This document shows, in pieces, positions 25,633 through 35,500 of a DNA stretch of 64,000 bases (position 1 is its first letter; each line of letters starts with the position of its first letter). Position numbers and translations under genes: made by a program. The stretch is taken from positions 310,001 through 374,000 of the forward strand of contig NZ_JAAUVN010000001.1 of assembly GCF_012030425.1 (NCBI RefSeq). The letters are read 5' to 3'. Under the pieces are notes generated by a model that saw only the letters and a program-made list of their open reading frames with translations, made no database searches and had not been told where the DNA came from. This DNA is from Sphingobacterium sp. B16(2022). GTDB taxonomy: Bacteria; Bacteroidota; Bacteroidia; Sphingobacteriales; Sphingobacteriaceae.

Positions 25633-26745
25633 ATGAAATTACCCAATCACTGGCAGAGCTTTATTAAAATATTTCAGAAGAAATTTAATTCTGAAATCGT
25701 GTCTGATAGCATACGTGTTTTTCAAGATGAGGAAGCTATTAAAGAACGCTTTACAACCCATCAGTTTGAGACGTATTTGCCCTATTATATTCCTGTGGCC
25801 GATGATTCTGGAGGGCAAGTGGCTGTAATTTCTAGAAATGACGAGGACAAAAAGGTATATCTTTCTTCTTACGGCACCTTGGAAGAAAAATATTTTAAAA
25901 TATTAGATCGAGATTTACTGCATTGGATGCAACGAAAATTTCCTTTTGATAACGAAGATAAACAGGAAAACGAATTAACTGCGGAACAGCAGGCATCTTT
26001 TGAAAGTGAAAATAAGCACCTCTTAGAGCAAGTTGGTCAGTTTCCTTCCTTATTAAATTTTTGGAATCAAACGTATTCGATTGAAAATCTCTGTCTCCCG
26101 GAAAACTTTCCAGTAGTAGATCAACTGCTGGCATTCCAAGATGGATACGCTTTTAATACGGTTGCATCCAAAAGCTTGATTGGCGAAAAGGAAGGAGATT
26201 TTAAGGAAAGCTGGCTAGTCATTGCCAGTAATTATTTTGCAGACCCTTTTTTTATCGATTTTAACGATTCAGAAGAAAATTTTCCCGTTTATTTTGCCTT
26301 TCATGGTGCAGGAAAATGGAAACCGATTAAAGTGGCGGATAGCATTGATATTTTTCAAAATATTTTACGATCCATTTTTGAGCTACGGTATGATAAAAAT
26401 GGCCTACTTTCATTATTAACAGAATTGAGTATTTCAGGCAATGAATTTTGGGATGAAGTTTATCAAAATGTGCTGGAGATGCCAGAGATGGCAGAAGATG
26501 AGCAAAATGAAATGATCAGCGAATCGGATTGGCAGGAGGCTGAGGTGTATATCACAGATATCGGTCCAAATAAAATGAAAATAGTCTCCTTATTAAAAGC
26601 GAAGTACCGATTGTCGGGTGCTGAAGCGCTGAAAATGAGTAAGGAAGCGCGAATATTGTATCACAAAGGTCCTAAAAAATGGATACACAGCAGCGTTCAA
26701 GAATTAGAGAATTTAGGTGCTCAGGTAGCAATCGTTATACTGTGA
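25633..26745 (+). CDS. SUKH-like protein fused to a ribosomal L7/L12-like domain
   Basis: 370 aa, cytoplasmic, no signal. Residues ~20-90 and ~130-260 carry SUKH (SMI1/KNR4)-type strands (LPYYIPVADDSGG... and WLVIASNYFADPFFIDF). Residues ~308-370 match the C-terminal domain of ribosomal protein L7/L12 (MKIVSLLKAKYRLSGAEALK, then LENLGAQVAIV). SUKH domains are known as immunity proteins of contact-dependent toxins. An L7/L12-type tail could bind translation GTPases or simply be an adaptor; that is inference. In the same operon as two secreted proteins. No toxin gene is nearby. Confidence 0.65.
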   Translation: MKLPNHWQSFIKIFQKKFNSEIVSDSIRVFQDEEAIKERFTTHQFETYLPYYIPVADDSGGQVAVISRNDEDKKVYLSSYGTLEEKYFKILDRDLLHWMQRKFPFDNEDKQENELTAEQQASFESENKHLLEQVGQFPSLLNFWNQTYSIENLCLPENFPVVDQLLAFQDGYAFNTVASKSLIGEKEGDFKESWLVIASNYFADPFFIDFNDSEENFPVYFAFHGAGKWKPIKVADSIDIFQNILRSIFELRYDKNGLLSLLTELSISGNEFWDEVYQNVLEMPEMAEDEQNEMISESDWQEAEVYITDIGPNKMKIVSLLKAKYRLSGAEALKMSKEARILYHKGPKKWIHSSVQELENLGAQVAIVIL

Positions 26746-26829
26746 TCATTAAAGTGGATGTATAAATAGGTTGTTGGAAAAAAAGTAAAAACTCTAAAAA
26801 CTACCAGTATCGGGGATATTTTCAAACGG

Positions 26830-26837
26830 TATCTTTT
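26830..26837 (+). promoter_or_regulatory. Candidate -7 box before the small lipoprotein gene
   Basis: TATCTTTT fits TAnnTTTG at all but the last base, 37 nt before the preferred GTG start (26875) of the following gene. It overlaps the alternative TTG start at 26836. Confidence 0.4.
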
Positions 26838-26874
26838 GTTATCTTTAATTCAAAGATTTATTAGAAATAAGACC

Positions 26875-27402
26875 GTGAGATATTTGGCAGTTTTAACTTC
26901 ATTTTTAGCGTTATTTGGCTGTAAAACAAATGTTCAGAAATTACAGATTTCTACTATTTACACCGAACCAAAGCGGGTATTAAAAGAAATTCCAGAAACT
27001 GGTGCAATACAAACTTATGTGAGCCGTAAGGAAGTTACAGAACGCTTAGTTCCTCTTATTTACATGCTCTATAAAGATGCTGAAACGCTTAAATTTCGGA
27101 TGCAGGGCAACATCAGTTCCAGTGGCCATGCTGTTCATCAGCTTAGAAAAATTCGTTTTGAAAGAGGAGAACAAAAGGGGAATACCATCACATTGCGGTA
27201 TTACGTAGAGATTAAAAAATATCCAGGCAAGCAAAGCGCTGATGTAAAGGGATATAATTATACCAAAGATGAAATTTATAAAATACCTAATGATGTTAAA
27301 TTAATAAATATCCAATTGTATGAAGACCGCATCGATGGTATAGCAGCTACCAATCCAAAACTTATAGCTGAGCAGACCTTTAATTTCTTTGCAAAAATTT
27401 AA
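26875..27402 (+). CDS. Small lipoprotein in SUKH cluster
   Basis: 175 aa from GTG 26875, which begins exactly with a lipoprotein signal (MRYLAVLTSFLALFGC, lipobox LFGC). A TTG at 26836 would add 13 residues and weaken the signal; no ATG exists, so the start is uncertain. The mature part is 150 residues of alternating charged strands without a known motif. It is followed 18 bp later by a SUKH gene on the same strand, which suggests joint expression. Family not recognised. Confidence 0.6.
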   Translation: MRYLAVLTSFLALFGCKTNVQKLQISTIYTEPKRVLKEIPETGAIQTYVSRKEVTERLVPLIYMLYKDAETLKFRMQGNISSSGHAVHQLRKIRFERGEQKGNTITLRYYVEIKKYPGKQSADVKGYNYTKDEIYKIPNDVKLINIQLYEDRIDGIAATNPKLIAEQTFNFFAKI

Positions 27403-27420
27403 ACATCTGAAAACGAAACG

Positions 27421-27912
27421 ATGAACGCATTAAGTAAAGACCTACATTTTATTACGAAGGATTCTGATCATGAAACTTTAAATAAAAGATTTCAGACACG
27501 ATATTCGAACCTGCCGGATGATTATCTTGCTTTTTTAAAAACATACTCCTTGCTCACGAACCACTCCGATACAACATGGTTTAACAGCATTACAGATTTT
27601 AATGAGACAAATGATGAGAATGATTTCAAATGGAATGAATTTGAAATTCTGTCCTTAGACGCTTTTGATGGAGATGTTGAAAATCAACAAGTGGTAAAGA
27701 ATTTTTGGAATCAACATGTACCTATTATTCTATCTGTTAAAAAAGGTTATGCCTATTTTGCTCTTCATGTTTCAGAAGAAAATTTTGGGAAAATCTATTA
27801 TGGTCAAGAACCTGAGTTTGAAGAAACAGAACTTGTGTCGGACAGTTTTAGTGCTTTCATTGAAGCGATCCAAAAAAGATCATTAAAGAAAGAATACCTG
27901 GATTTGTTCTAA
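27421..27912 (+). CDS. SUKH (SMI1/KNR4) family protein
   Basis: 163 aa, near the size of one SUKH domain. RYSNLPDDYLAFLKTYSLL is the usual start (LP.DY..FL), later YAYFALHV and a C-terminal SFSAFIEAIQKR, as in SMI1/KNR4 proteins. In bacteria these are immunity proteins against various toxins or unknown. Cytoplasmic. Follows a small lipoprotein gene by 18 bp. Confidence 0.75.
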   Translation: MNALSKDLHFITKDSDHETLNKRFQTRYSNLPDDYLAFLKTYSLLTNHSDTTWFNSITDFNETNDENDFKWNEFEILSLDAFDGDVENQQVVKNFWNQHVPIILSVKKGYAYFALHVSEENFGKIYYGQEPEFEETELVSDSFSAFIEAIQKRSLKKEYLDLF

Positions 27913-27991
27913 AGATCGTGAAAAGGTCAAACAAATTTTGGCAATGATTGTACTTGAAAGAGTTTGTTTATTAAAAAAAAATAAAGCGACA

Positions 27992-28447
27992 ATGAAAAAA
28001 ACTGCTGCCTTTACTTTTTTTAGCCTCTTGCTGACAATAACGATTCTAAGTTGTGCAGATGCTGAAAGAAAGAAAAACAACTTCCCTAACGAACTTAAAA
28101 ATACCAACTGGATCATTCAGGAAGGAGGGCTTGTCACGATAGATGGTGATACAACCTTTCGCTTATCAAAAAGAATAGATACGGCACTTATTTTCAATTT
28201 TTACGCAGTAGACTTTCTCGATCAAGAAAGATTTACAAGTTATGATAGTTGGGAATGTGGCAATGATTGTTTCACACAAATATTTGGAAGATATTATTTC
28301 ACCAAAGCAGATCAAATTGAAATGCAGGTTGATAGCATTGCCCGATCTGGAACATGTGAAGCCCCAACCCAGGTTTTCACCATATCAAAAGTCATGTCCT
28401 TTAATATGGTGAAAAAAGGTGATCAACTGCAGCTGATCAGAAAATAG
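27992..28447 (+). CDS. Small lipoprotein
   Basis: 151 aa from ATG 27992; an upstream in-frame start at 27938 would place 18 residues before the signal. Lipobox LTITILSC (Cys22 or so). The mature part has an elongated beta pattern and three further cysteines (WECGNDC and GTCEAP). No match I recognise; a META- or heat-shock-type lipocalin-like fold is only a guess. Last of the plus-strand group before a convergent lipoprotein gene. Confidence 0.6.
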   Translation: MKKTAAFTFFSLLLTITILSCADAERKKNNFPNELKNTNWIIQEGGLVTIDGDTTFRLSKRIDTALIFNFYAVDFLDQERFTSYDSWECGNDCFTQIFGRYYFTKADQIEMQVDSIARSGTCEAPTQVFTISKVMSFNMVKKGDQLQLIRK

Positions 28448-28464
28448 CAGTTATATATTTTTAA

Positions 28465-29541
28465 CTAAAATAGATTCGGCTTCAACTGAATTTTTATGTA
28501 AGCTGTCTTTTGGTTTTTACCCTTCGCCGGCGCTGAATTTGTCGGGAATACTTCAGCATAAAAAGTGTCGTTATCCGCCCAAAAAGCTTTTTTATGATCT
28601 GCAATTTTGAAGTTCGTAAAATTAATATACAGCAGGTTTTCTTGATCAGAAACTTGCTCCGCGTATTTGTTAATGGTAAAATCACTTCCTACGTCATTGT
28701 TTGAATTGACATAAGAAATCCAATTTTTACCTGGAATAATCTGTGGATAACCACCGGTAAACGTTCTAAAATTAACTTCAGGTTTTATCGTATAAAACGA
28801 GTAGTACATATCGTATACTTCAGGCGATTCTTCTTTGAAAATCTCTAAATTTAGTGTAGGAGACTGCCCGATATATTCATTGGATAACATGCCGTCTTCT
28901 GTATGGACATTCTCATGCTGCACAATCGTGGTTTCTTTTCCATTTTCCGTATACACCCAGTTGCCATCTTTCAGTTTTACTTTCGGATTTTTCACTAAGA
29001 CTTCATCGATTCGATTTTTAGAAGCTATTTTAAATTCTTGTGCAGAAACCTCTGCTATCGTACCGAATTTACGGAATGATTTATTTTTAAAATCTTGAGT
29101 TTTCTTCAATAAGCTGCTTCTGATCTCATAAAGATCTTTACCTTCTAAGGTCAAATCAAATGAGGCTGTGAATTCTGACTTCAGAACAAAAGCTTCAATG
29201 CTATTCGAAATGTTATTATCAATGCTAAAGTGGATCGCGTAAAAATCATCAAACTCCTCAAATCCGTAATAATTATCGAGTTTATTTTTAGCTACTTTTA
29301 GGTGATCAGCATTTTTGCTTGGAGCCATAAAAAAATGAACAGAATCTAGTATGGTAAATAATTGAAAGGGTACATCCTGTATATTATCTACACCTTTTAT
29401 CTTTTTGAAATCGGTTAATGTAATGATTTTCTTCGTAACTTCAGTGGTCTCTTTACTAGTTTCAGTTGCTTTAGGAGACGGATTACATCCCACAAAAGTA
29501 ACAACTAGGGTGGATATGACGAATGGATATAATGTTTTCAT
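28465..29541 (-). CDS. Lipoprotein of unknown function
   Basis: 358 aa, the only minus-strand gene between 22.8 and 37.8 kb. Signal with lipobox TFVGC (Cys19) and a low-complexity Thr/Lys/Ser/Glu linker of about 20 residues. The rest is a mixed globular domain with no clear motif. Convergent with the 27992 gene (17-bp gap). It is followed upstream by a divergent lipoprotein (29675). Confidence 0.6.
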   Translation of the reverse strand: MKTLYPFVISTLVVTFVGCNPSPKATETSKETTEVTKKIITLTDFKKIKGVDNIQDVPFQLFTILDSVHFFMAPSKNADHLKVAKNKLDNYYGFEEFDDFYAIHFSIDNNISNSIEAFVLKSEFTASFDLTLEGKDLYEIRSSLLKKTQDFKNKSFRKFGTIAEVSAQEFKIASKNRIDEVLVKNPKVKLKDGNWVYTENGKETTIVQHENVHTEDGMLSNEYIGQSPTLNLEIFKEESPEVYDMYYSFYTIKPEVNFRTFTGGYPQIIPGKNWISYVNSNNDVGSDFTINKYAEQVSDQENLLYINFTNFKIADHKKAFWADNDTFYAEVFPTNSAPAKGKNQKTAYIKIQLKPNLF

Positions 29542-29674
29542 TTTTTGTGTCTTTTAGCAAAGATATTACTATTCAAATTGGCTTAATATGGCCGAAAGCA
29601 GGGATTTATTGAAGGGCATATTTTAGACAATTTTAAAAAAGATAAATGAAAGACTTTAAAATTATTCAATACAC

Positions 29675-30235
29675 ATGAAAAATGTAATCATCAACTTCTC
29701 TTTTGCGATGGCTCTACTCGCTTCTTGCTCACCAGTTGCCGAAAAGAAAGGGGATAAATCTACTGATATAGTTCCAAAAGTAGATACAGCCGCTGCGCCT
29801 GTTCCTCGAAAAAATACGGTAACTAAAGTGGATCTCCCGACTGATCTTTCAACCTTAATCCCTATTGATGTATTGGATAGCACAAGTACAAATGTGTATG
29901 TGAAATACGGTATAGAATTCTCCGGGAACTGTTATTCATGCGATTTAGCTAGTTTATCCATTACAAAGAATAAAATGATATGGACCAATGTCTGTGATGA
30001 AAAAGACACTTTTGAAATTGATGATTTCGTTGCTTCTATCGAAGGAAATAAAACAACTTTAAAAACATCAGAACGCACGTATATTTTAACAAAAATAGAT
30101 AAAGCACCTGTTTATGAGCTGGTATTAGAAGGCCAGAACTTAGAATTAAAAAATAAAAGAATAGCCAAGTATTTCACAATCAAAAAAGCTTTACCACTTT
30201 TTAAAGAACATGATTGTGGCGATTTTGGAGGATAA
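29675..30235 (+). CDS. Small lipoprotein with cysteine pairs
   Basis: 186 aa with lipobox LLASC (Cys18), then a 40-residue Lys/Pro/Thr-rich linker and a beta-rich domain with CYSCDLA, a further cysteine, and C-terminal HDCGDFGG. Disulfide-bonded, surface or periplasmic. Not a family I recognise. Diverges from the 28465 gene. Confidence 0.6.
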   Translation: MKNVIINFSFAMALLASCSPVAEKKGDKSTDIVPKVDTAAAPVPRKNTVTKVDLPTDLSTLIPIDVLDSTSTNVYVKYGIEFSGNCYSCDLASLSITKNKMIWTNVCDEKDTFEIDDFVASIEGNKTTLKTSERTYILTKIDKAPVYELVLEGQNLELKNKRIAKYFTIKKALPLFKEHDCGDFGG

Positions 30236-30725
30236 TTAATGATTACTGTTCAACTTCTATTCGAACATAAAATTGAATATGTCGAGCATAGAGATTGTAA
30301 TTTCATTCCAAAGAAGAGAAAAGAACGAAAAACATAATTTGAGAATTAGATTTTTTTTAGTGCTGATCTCGAAGAGGTGCCAGGGGCGTCTGCGTTTATA
30401 AGCAAAAGTTATCAATCGAATATATTTTAAACCCGTTTGGTCGTTCCAAACGGGTTTTTTATATGATCCTTTTTTCCTTTTGGTTTTAAATCATTTTCCT
30501 CTGAATTAACTAAAAATGAAATATTATATGCTACAGTCTTTAAAATTCAGCATATGTTTATTATGGGCTTTATCATGAATTGAAAGGCAAATAAAAAAAT
30601 AATGCTCCTTTTTTATGAAGGATTAAAAATTAAATAAAAAACTATCCAGCACTTGTAGTGATATAGGATTTTGTTATCTTGTCCGCAACAACTATAAACT
30701 AAGGACCCATTATCTTATTCATATC
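30236..30725. other. Gene-free spacer with possible small RNA ending at 30460
   Basis: 490 bases between a lipoprotein and the sigma factor gene. A strong terminator (30429-30460) sits nearly 200 bp beyond the lipoprotein stop, further than normal for that gene. Between 30365 and 30428 the sequence is richer in G/C (GAGGTGCCAGGGGCGTCTGCG) than its surroundings. That fits the 3' part of a small RNA with its own terminator, unproven. No coding sequence seen; the region 30640-30725 should hold the sigma gene promoter. Confidence 0.4.
30429..30460 (+). terminator. Rho-independent terminator
   Basis: Stem AAACCCGTTTGG / CCAAACGGGTTT around TCGTT, followed by more T's (GGGTTTTTTAT). Very strong; ends either the 29675-30235 transcript or a small RNA. 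Confidence 0.85.
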
Positions 30726-31286
30726 ATGTACACGGAGAATCTCTATTCTTTAGAAGAATTATATCTTTTGGTGAAAAGATCTGACGTGGATGCTTATAAT
30801 GTATTGTATGAAAGAACTTGGAAAGGTTTATATCAGCACGCTTTTTCAAGGTTAAATGATGAATTGATCAGTAAAGAGATTGTGCAGGATGTATATATTG
30901 ATTTATGGGTTAAGCGTCATGAAAAAGAAATTCAACAGGTAAGTAACTATCTGTATACAGCTATACGGTACAAGATTATTGATCAGTTTAGGAAATCGAC
31001 TAAAAAGCTAGAAAGTCTAGAAACGATTGTTGAGTACATGGCAAGTGTGGATCAGGCAGATCATAATTTTAGAGAAGAGGAACTTCAAGTTCATCTAAAT
31101 TACTGGATTGATAAACTGCCGAAGAAAAGAAGAGAAATTTTTAAACTCAAATATTTTGATGACTTGAACAATAAGGAGATTGGCGAAATATTAAATGTTT
31201 CTCCAAAAACTGTTCAAAACCAATTATTAACAGCCTCCAAATGGTTGAAAAACCAGTTGAAGGAAATATTATTTTTATTTTTTTAA
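30726..31286 (+). CDS. ECF sigma-70 factor of a SusCD locus
   Basis: 186 aa. Sigma region 2 includes SKEIVQDVYIDLWVKRHE (residues ~55-72) and the region 4 HTH is NNKEIGEILNVSPKTVQNQL (~150-170). This is the Bacteroidota ECF group that works with a FecR-type anti-sigma factor and a TonB receptor with STN domain, all three of which follow directly. Ligand binding at the receptor should release the sigma factor to switch on susC/susD. A possible -7-like TATCTTGT lies 49 nt upstream. Confidence 0.92.
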   Translation: MYTENLYSLEELYLLVKRSDVDAYNVLYERTWKGLYQHAFSRLNDELISKEIVQDVYIDLWVKRHEKEIQQVSNYLYTAIRYKIIDQFRKSTKKLESLETIVEYMASVDQADHNFREEELQVHLNYWIDKLPKKRREIFKLKYFDDLNNKEIGEILNVSPKTVQNQLLTASKWLKNQLKEILFLFF

Positions 31287-31348
31287 TTTTTTGGGAGTTT
31301 TGCTATAAATCACGACATATAATAAAGACCAACTTATAAACTTTATAT

Positions 31349-32482
31349 ATGTCCACTAGTAAAACTAGAATTAGAGTATTTATTATAAATATTTTTAATA
31401 AGTATTTATCCGGTAAAACCTCAGAAAATGAGGATCAACTAATTGAAAAAATATATGACCGTCTCGATATTCACGATCTCGATCATATCGATTATGAATC
31501 CATTAATAAAGATATTAAACAGCAAGTTGACGCTGCCATAACCCGGAAAATTAAAATTTCCAATCGAAAAAAGCATTATCAGATAGCGGTTGCGGCAAGC
31601 GTATTGTTTGTTCTTTCATTAGGTGCTTTATTCTTGTACCAAGGAAAGGACACCATTATGTCTTTAAGTAGAAGTAAACATACTGCTCGTGATTTCCCTC
31701 AATTAACCCTCAACAGAGAGCACCGCATTAATCTTCTCGACTCACTACCAGTAGGCAGTACACTTCACAAAAAAGGAGAGGGGCATATTTTAGATCTAAC
31801 ACATATGGAGCGATCACAAAAAGTCGAACTTATAGAAATCAATAATCCATCCGAAACCCCTTTTACCGTTGTTTTAAAGGATCAAACAAAAGTTAGCCTT
31901 AATAAACATTCTTCCGTTTCATTCCAGTCCAATTTTGGTATACACTCAAGGGAAGTGGTGGCGGTAGGGGAAGTTGATTTTGACGTTTCTAAGCAGCAAT
32001 CTCAAGATAAGTGGGTTCCTTTTACAGTCCGAACTAAGCTACAAACCATTGAAGTCTTGGGGACACAATTTCATGTTTCGACGACTATACCAGGAGAAGA
32101 AAATGTACTGTTGAAAGAAGGTAGCATCAGGTTGGCACATAATCATTCGGACGGTACGGTTATCCTTAAACCTGGAGATAAAGCATTTCTTCAAGAAATA
32201 CAACCTAAAATTATGATTTCTTCGCAAAGCAGCAAAGCTAAAATAGATTCATGGAGAAGAGGCGAATTTTATTTTGAAAATGAAAAACTGAGACAGGTTA
32301 TGGACGAAATCGGTACCTGGTACGGCAAATCGATTGAAATGAGTGATGACACAGGTGCTAAAACACTTACCGGAATATTTACAAGATACAATACTATCGA
32401 AGATGTGCTGCACATGATCGCACTCACAAATAGTGTTGATTTTAAAGAAAAGAAAGGAGTCATCTATGTAACAGTCAAATAA
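31349..32482 (+). CDS. FecR-type anti-sigma factor
   Basis: 377 aa. A cytoplasmic N-terminal part of ~75 residues for binding the sigma factor, one transmembrane helix near 77-98, then a periplasmic FecR domain (strand pattern VVLKDQTKVSLNKHSSVSF near 175) and the C-terminal DUF4974 domain (FYFENEKLRQVMDEIGTWYG near 310). It holds the upstream ECF sigma factor inactive until the downstream TonB receptor signals through its STN domain. The first ~40 residues have an unusual number of charged residues but fit the family. Confidence 0.92.
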   Translation: MSTSKTRIRVFIINIFNKYLSGKTSENEDQLIEKIYDRLDIHDLDHIDYESINKDIKQQVDAAITRKIKISNRKKHYQIAVAASVLFVLSLGALFLYQGKDTIMSLSRSKHTARDFPQLTLNREHRINLLDSLPVGSTLHKKGEGHILDLTHMERSQKVELIEINNPSETPFTVVLKDQTKVSLNKHSSVSFQSNFGIHSREVVAVGEVDFDVSKQQSQDKWVPFTVRTKLQTIEVLGTQFHVSTTIPGEENVLLKEGSIRLAHNHSDGTVILKPGDKAFLQEIQPKIMISSQSSKAKIDSWRRGEFYFENEKLRQVMDEIGTWYGKSIEMSDDTGAKTLTGIFTRYNTIEDVLHMIALTNSVDFKEKKGVIYVTVK

Positions 32483-32526
32483 ACAGTCAACAATTAAAAT
32501 CACCAATTTTTTTAATAAACTAATTT

Positions 32527-35500
32527 ATGAATCAATTGAAACCAAAACAAACAAAACAAAATATTCGGGGTGTCAGACTCCTGATGTATCTGGTCTTATT
32601 GACCATCTGCATCACTACGACGAGTTCTAGTCTGAAAGCAACGTTGCAAAAAGAAATTTCCATTGAATTTAATAATGTAACGATTAAGCAGGCGTTGCAT
32701 GATCTTCATGGAAAGATGGGTGTTAAATTTGTTTATTCACCTAATGATATTGATGAAAATAAAAAAATAAAACTATCATTTCATAATGAAAAGTTAGAAA
32801 GTATTCTGAACAAATTGTTTACCGGGATGAATGTATCTTTTGTTATGAAAGACTACACCATTATTCTAAAGAAATCAGCAACAGTTGAACAAGTTATTCA
32901 GAATAGGATTATTGAAGGGCAGGTATTGACCGAAAGTGGTAACCGTTTATCAAATGCTACCGTTACTGGAAATGTGAGTAACCGGAGTACATCTACTGAT
33001 GATAACGGACGCTTTAGTTTAAGTGTTTTACCTACAGATCGTTATATTTCCGTTCGTTTGGTCGGTTATGCACCTGAACAGATTGAATTAACAGATAGAA
33101 ATTCGTACAGAATTGTTTTAAAGGATAGTGTAAGTGCGCTGGATGAAGTTGTTGTTGTTGGTTTCGGTACCCAACGTAAAGCTTCAGTAGTAGGAGCCAT
33201 TACCACCATACAGCCAAAGCGTTTACAAAGTGGTACAACACGTTCTTTAAGCAATAATCTTGCTGGCCAGCTGTCCGGAGTGATTGCTGTTCAACGTTCT
33301 GGAGAACCAGGATATGATAATTCTAATTTTTGGATCAGAGGCATCAGTACCTTTGGCGGGAATCGGAATCCTTTAATTTTAGTAGATGGCGTCGAACGTT
33401 CATTGGATAATATGGATCCCGAAGAAATCGAATCATTCTCAGTCCTTAAAGATGCTGCAGCTAGTGCCGTTTACGGTGTTCGGGGAGCAAATGGTGTCAT
33501 CTTAGTCAATACAAAAAGAGGAAAAGTGGGTAAGCCCAATGTTTCGTTTCGATTTGAAGAGGGATTAACTTCTCCCATTCAGTTACCAAAATTTGTCGGA
33601 GCAGCAGAATACCTAGAGGTCATGAACAGTATCCGTGAAGAACGTGGTGAAACAGGGTTGTATTCACAGGAGCGAATTGATAATATCCGCAAAGGTGTGG
33701 ATAAAGACTTGTATCCAGATGTCAACTGGTTGGATGAGATCTTAAAAGATAGAGCAGGAAACAGCCGGGGCAATTTAAGTGTCAACGGCGGTTCAGATAT
33801 TCTGCGTTATTCCTTAGTTACTTCATTTTATAGAGAAGGTGGAATCATAGAAAGAGATAAGAAGCAGGATTGGGATTCTTCTTCCAAATTAAATCGGTAC
33901 AACGTACGTTCCAATGTAGATATAAATGTCAGCCCGACTACCTTATTTCGGTTGAATATTGGCGGTTATCTTCAAGATCGCAATCGTGCACCTCAAAGTG
34001 TTGACGCTCTTTTTCAGGAGGCATTTACAATTCCCCCATACGTCCATCCAACCATTTACTCTAGCGGAGAAATACCACGTACCTCAGGACGTACCAATCC
34101 GTGGGCGCTAGCTACGCAACGCGGGTATGAAAGATTAAGTGATAGCAAAATTGAATCCTTGTTTTCCATAGAGCAAGATTTATCCTTTTTTTTAAAAGGG
34201 TTAAAAGCAAGAGGTCTTTTTTCTTTCGATCGTTATTCTAGTACTTCCGTAGTACGAAGTAAAGATCCAGATTATTACAATCCGGCCATAGGAAGAGATG
34301 AAGAGGGACGTTTGAAACTTGTTATAGATAGCTATGGGCAGGAGTTCTTAGGTTACAGCAAAGGATCAGATTGGGGAGATAAGAGTATGTATTTAGAAGG
34401 AGCAATTAACTATGCTCAAAATTTCGGAAACCATAACATCGAGGGGATGGTACTCTATAATCAGCGAAACTACGATAATGGCGATCTGTTGCCTTACCGT
34501 AATCAAGGTATTGCAGGTCGTTTTTCCTACAACTACGCTAACCGCTACATAGGTGAGTTCAATTTTGGTTATAATGGATCTGAAAATTTTGCTCCGGGTA
34601 AAAGGTTTGGTTTCTTCCCCTCTTTTGCATTGGGATGGTATCTATCAGAAGAAACTTGGATGCAACATTTGAGAAGTACGGTCAATAAACTTAAGTTCAG
34701 AGGTTCCTACGGTTTAGTCGGAAATGACAAGCTGGATGGTCGACGCTTCGCTTACATTACCACGATTAATGAGTCCACGGGTTATTCGTGGGGTATCAAT
34801 AATGATTTCAGGCGATCGGGCAGAATTGAAGGTGATCAGGGAAATCTTGATTTGACGTGGGAGACGGTAAACAAGACCAATCTAGGTTTTGAACTGGGAC
34901 TGTGGAATGCACTTGACTTTCAAATCGATTATTTTACAGAAAAGCGCAGCAATATTTTTATGCAACGTCGGTCTATACCCGGCTCCAGTGGATTTACAAA
35001 TGCGCCGTGGGCAAACTATGGTAAAGTGAATAATCAAGGAGTAGATGCATCAGTTGAATTTAGTAAAGCATTAAATCCGGATTTATTTCTATCAGTAAGA
35101 GGTACATTCACTTACGCACATAACAAAATCATTGAGCAAGATGAGCCATCAGCAGTAATTGGCACATCCCGTTCTTCGACAGGGAAGTCAATCGGACAGT
35201 TATTTGGTTTAGTGGCAGATGGTCTTTTTGAGGAACAGGATTTTGCCGATGTCGCTAATGGACAATTAAAAAGTGATATTCCTAAACATACTTTTGGCCC
35301 TGTTCGTCCTGGAGATATTAAATACGTGGACCTAAACCATGATGGTGTGATTGATGCATTTGACAGAACTGCAATAGGAGGTACAGAAGATCCTCAGATT
35401 GTATACGGTTTTGGAGCAAATGTGCGCTATAAATCTTTTGACTTTGGCTTCTTTATGCAAGGACTTTCAAAGACGGACCGTATTATCGGAGGATCTAATT

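Noticed and set aside
30236..30460. 6S RNA or SRP RNA
   Set aside because: Neither the SRP loop (GGAAG near AGCAGC) nor a long 6S-type open bubble could be recognised; only the terminator is certain.
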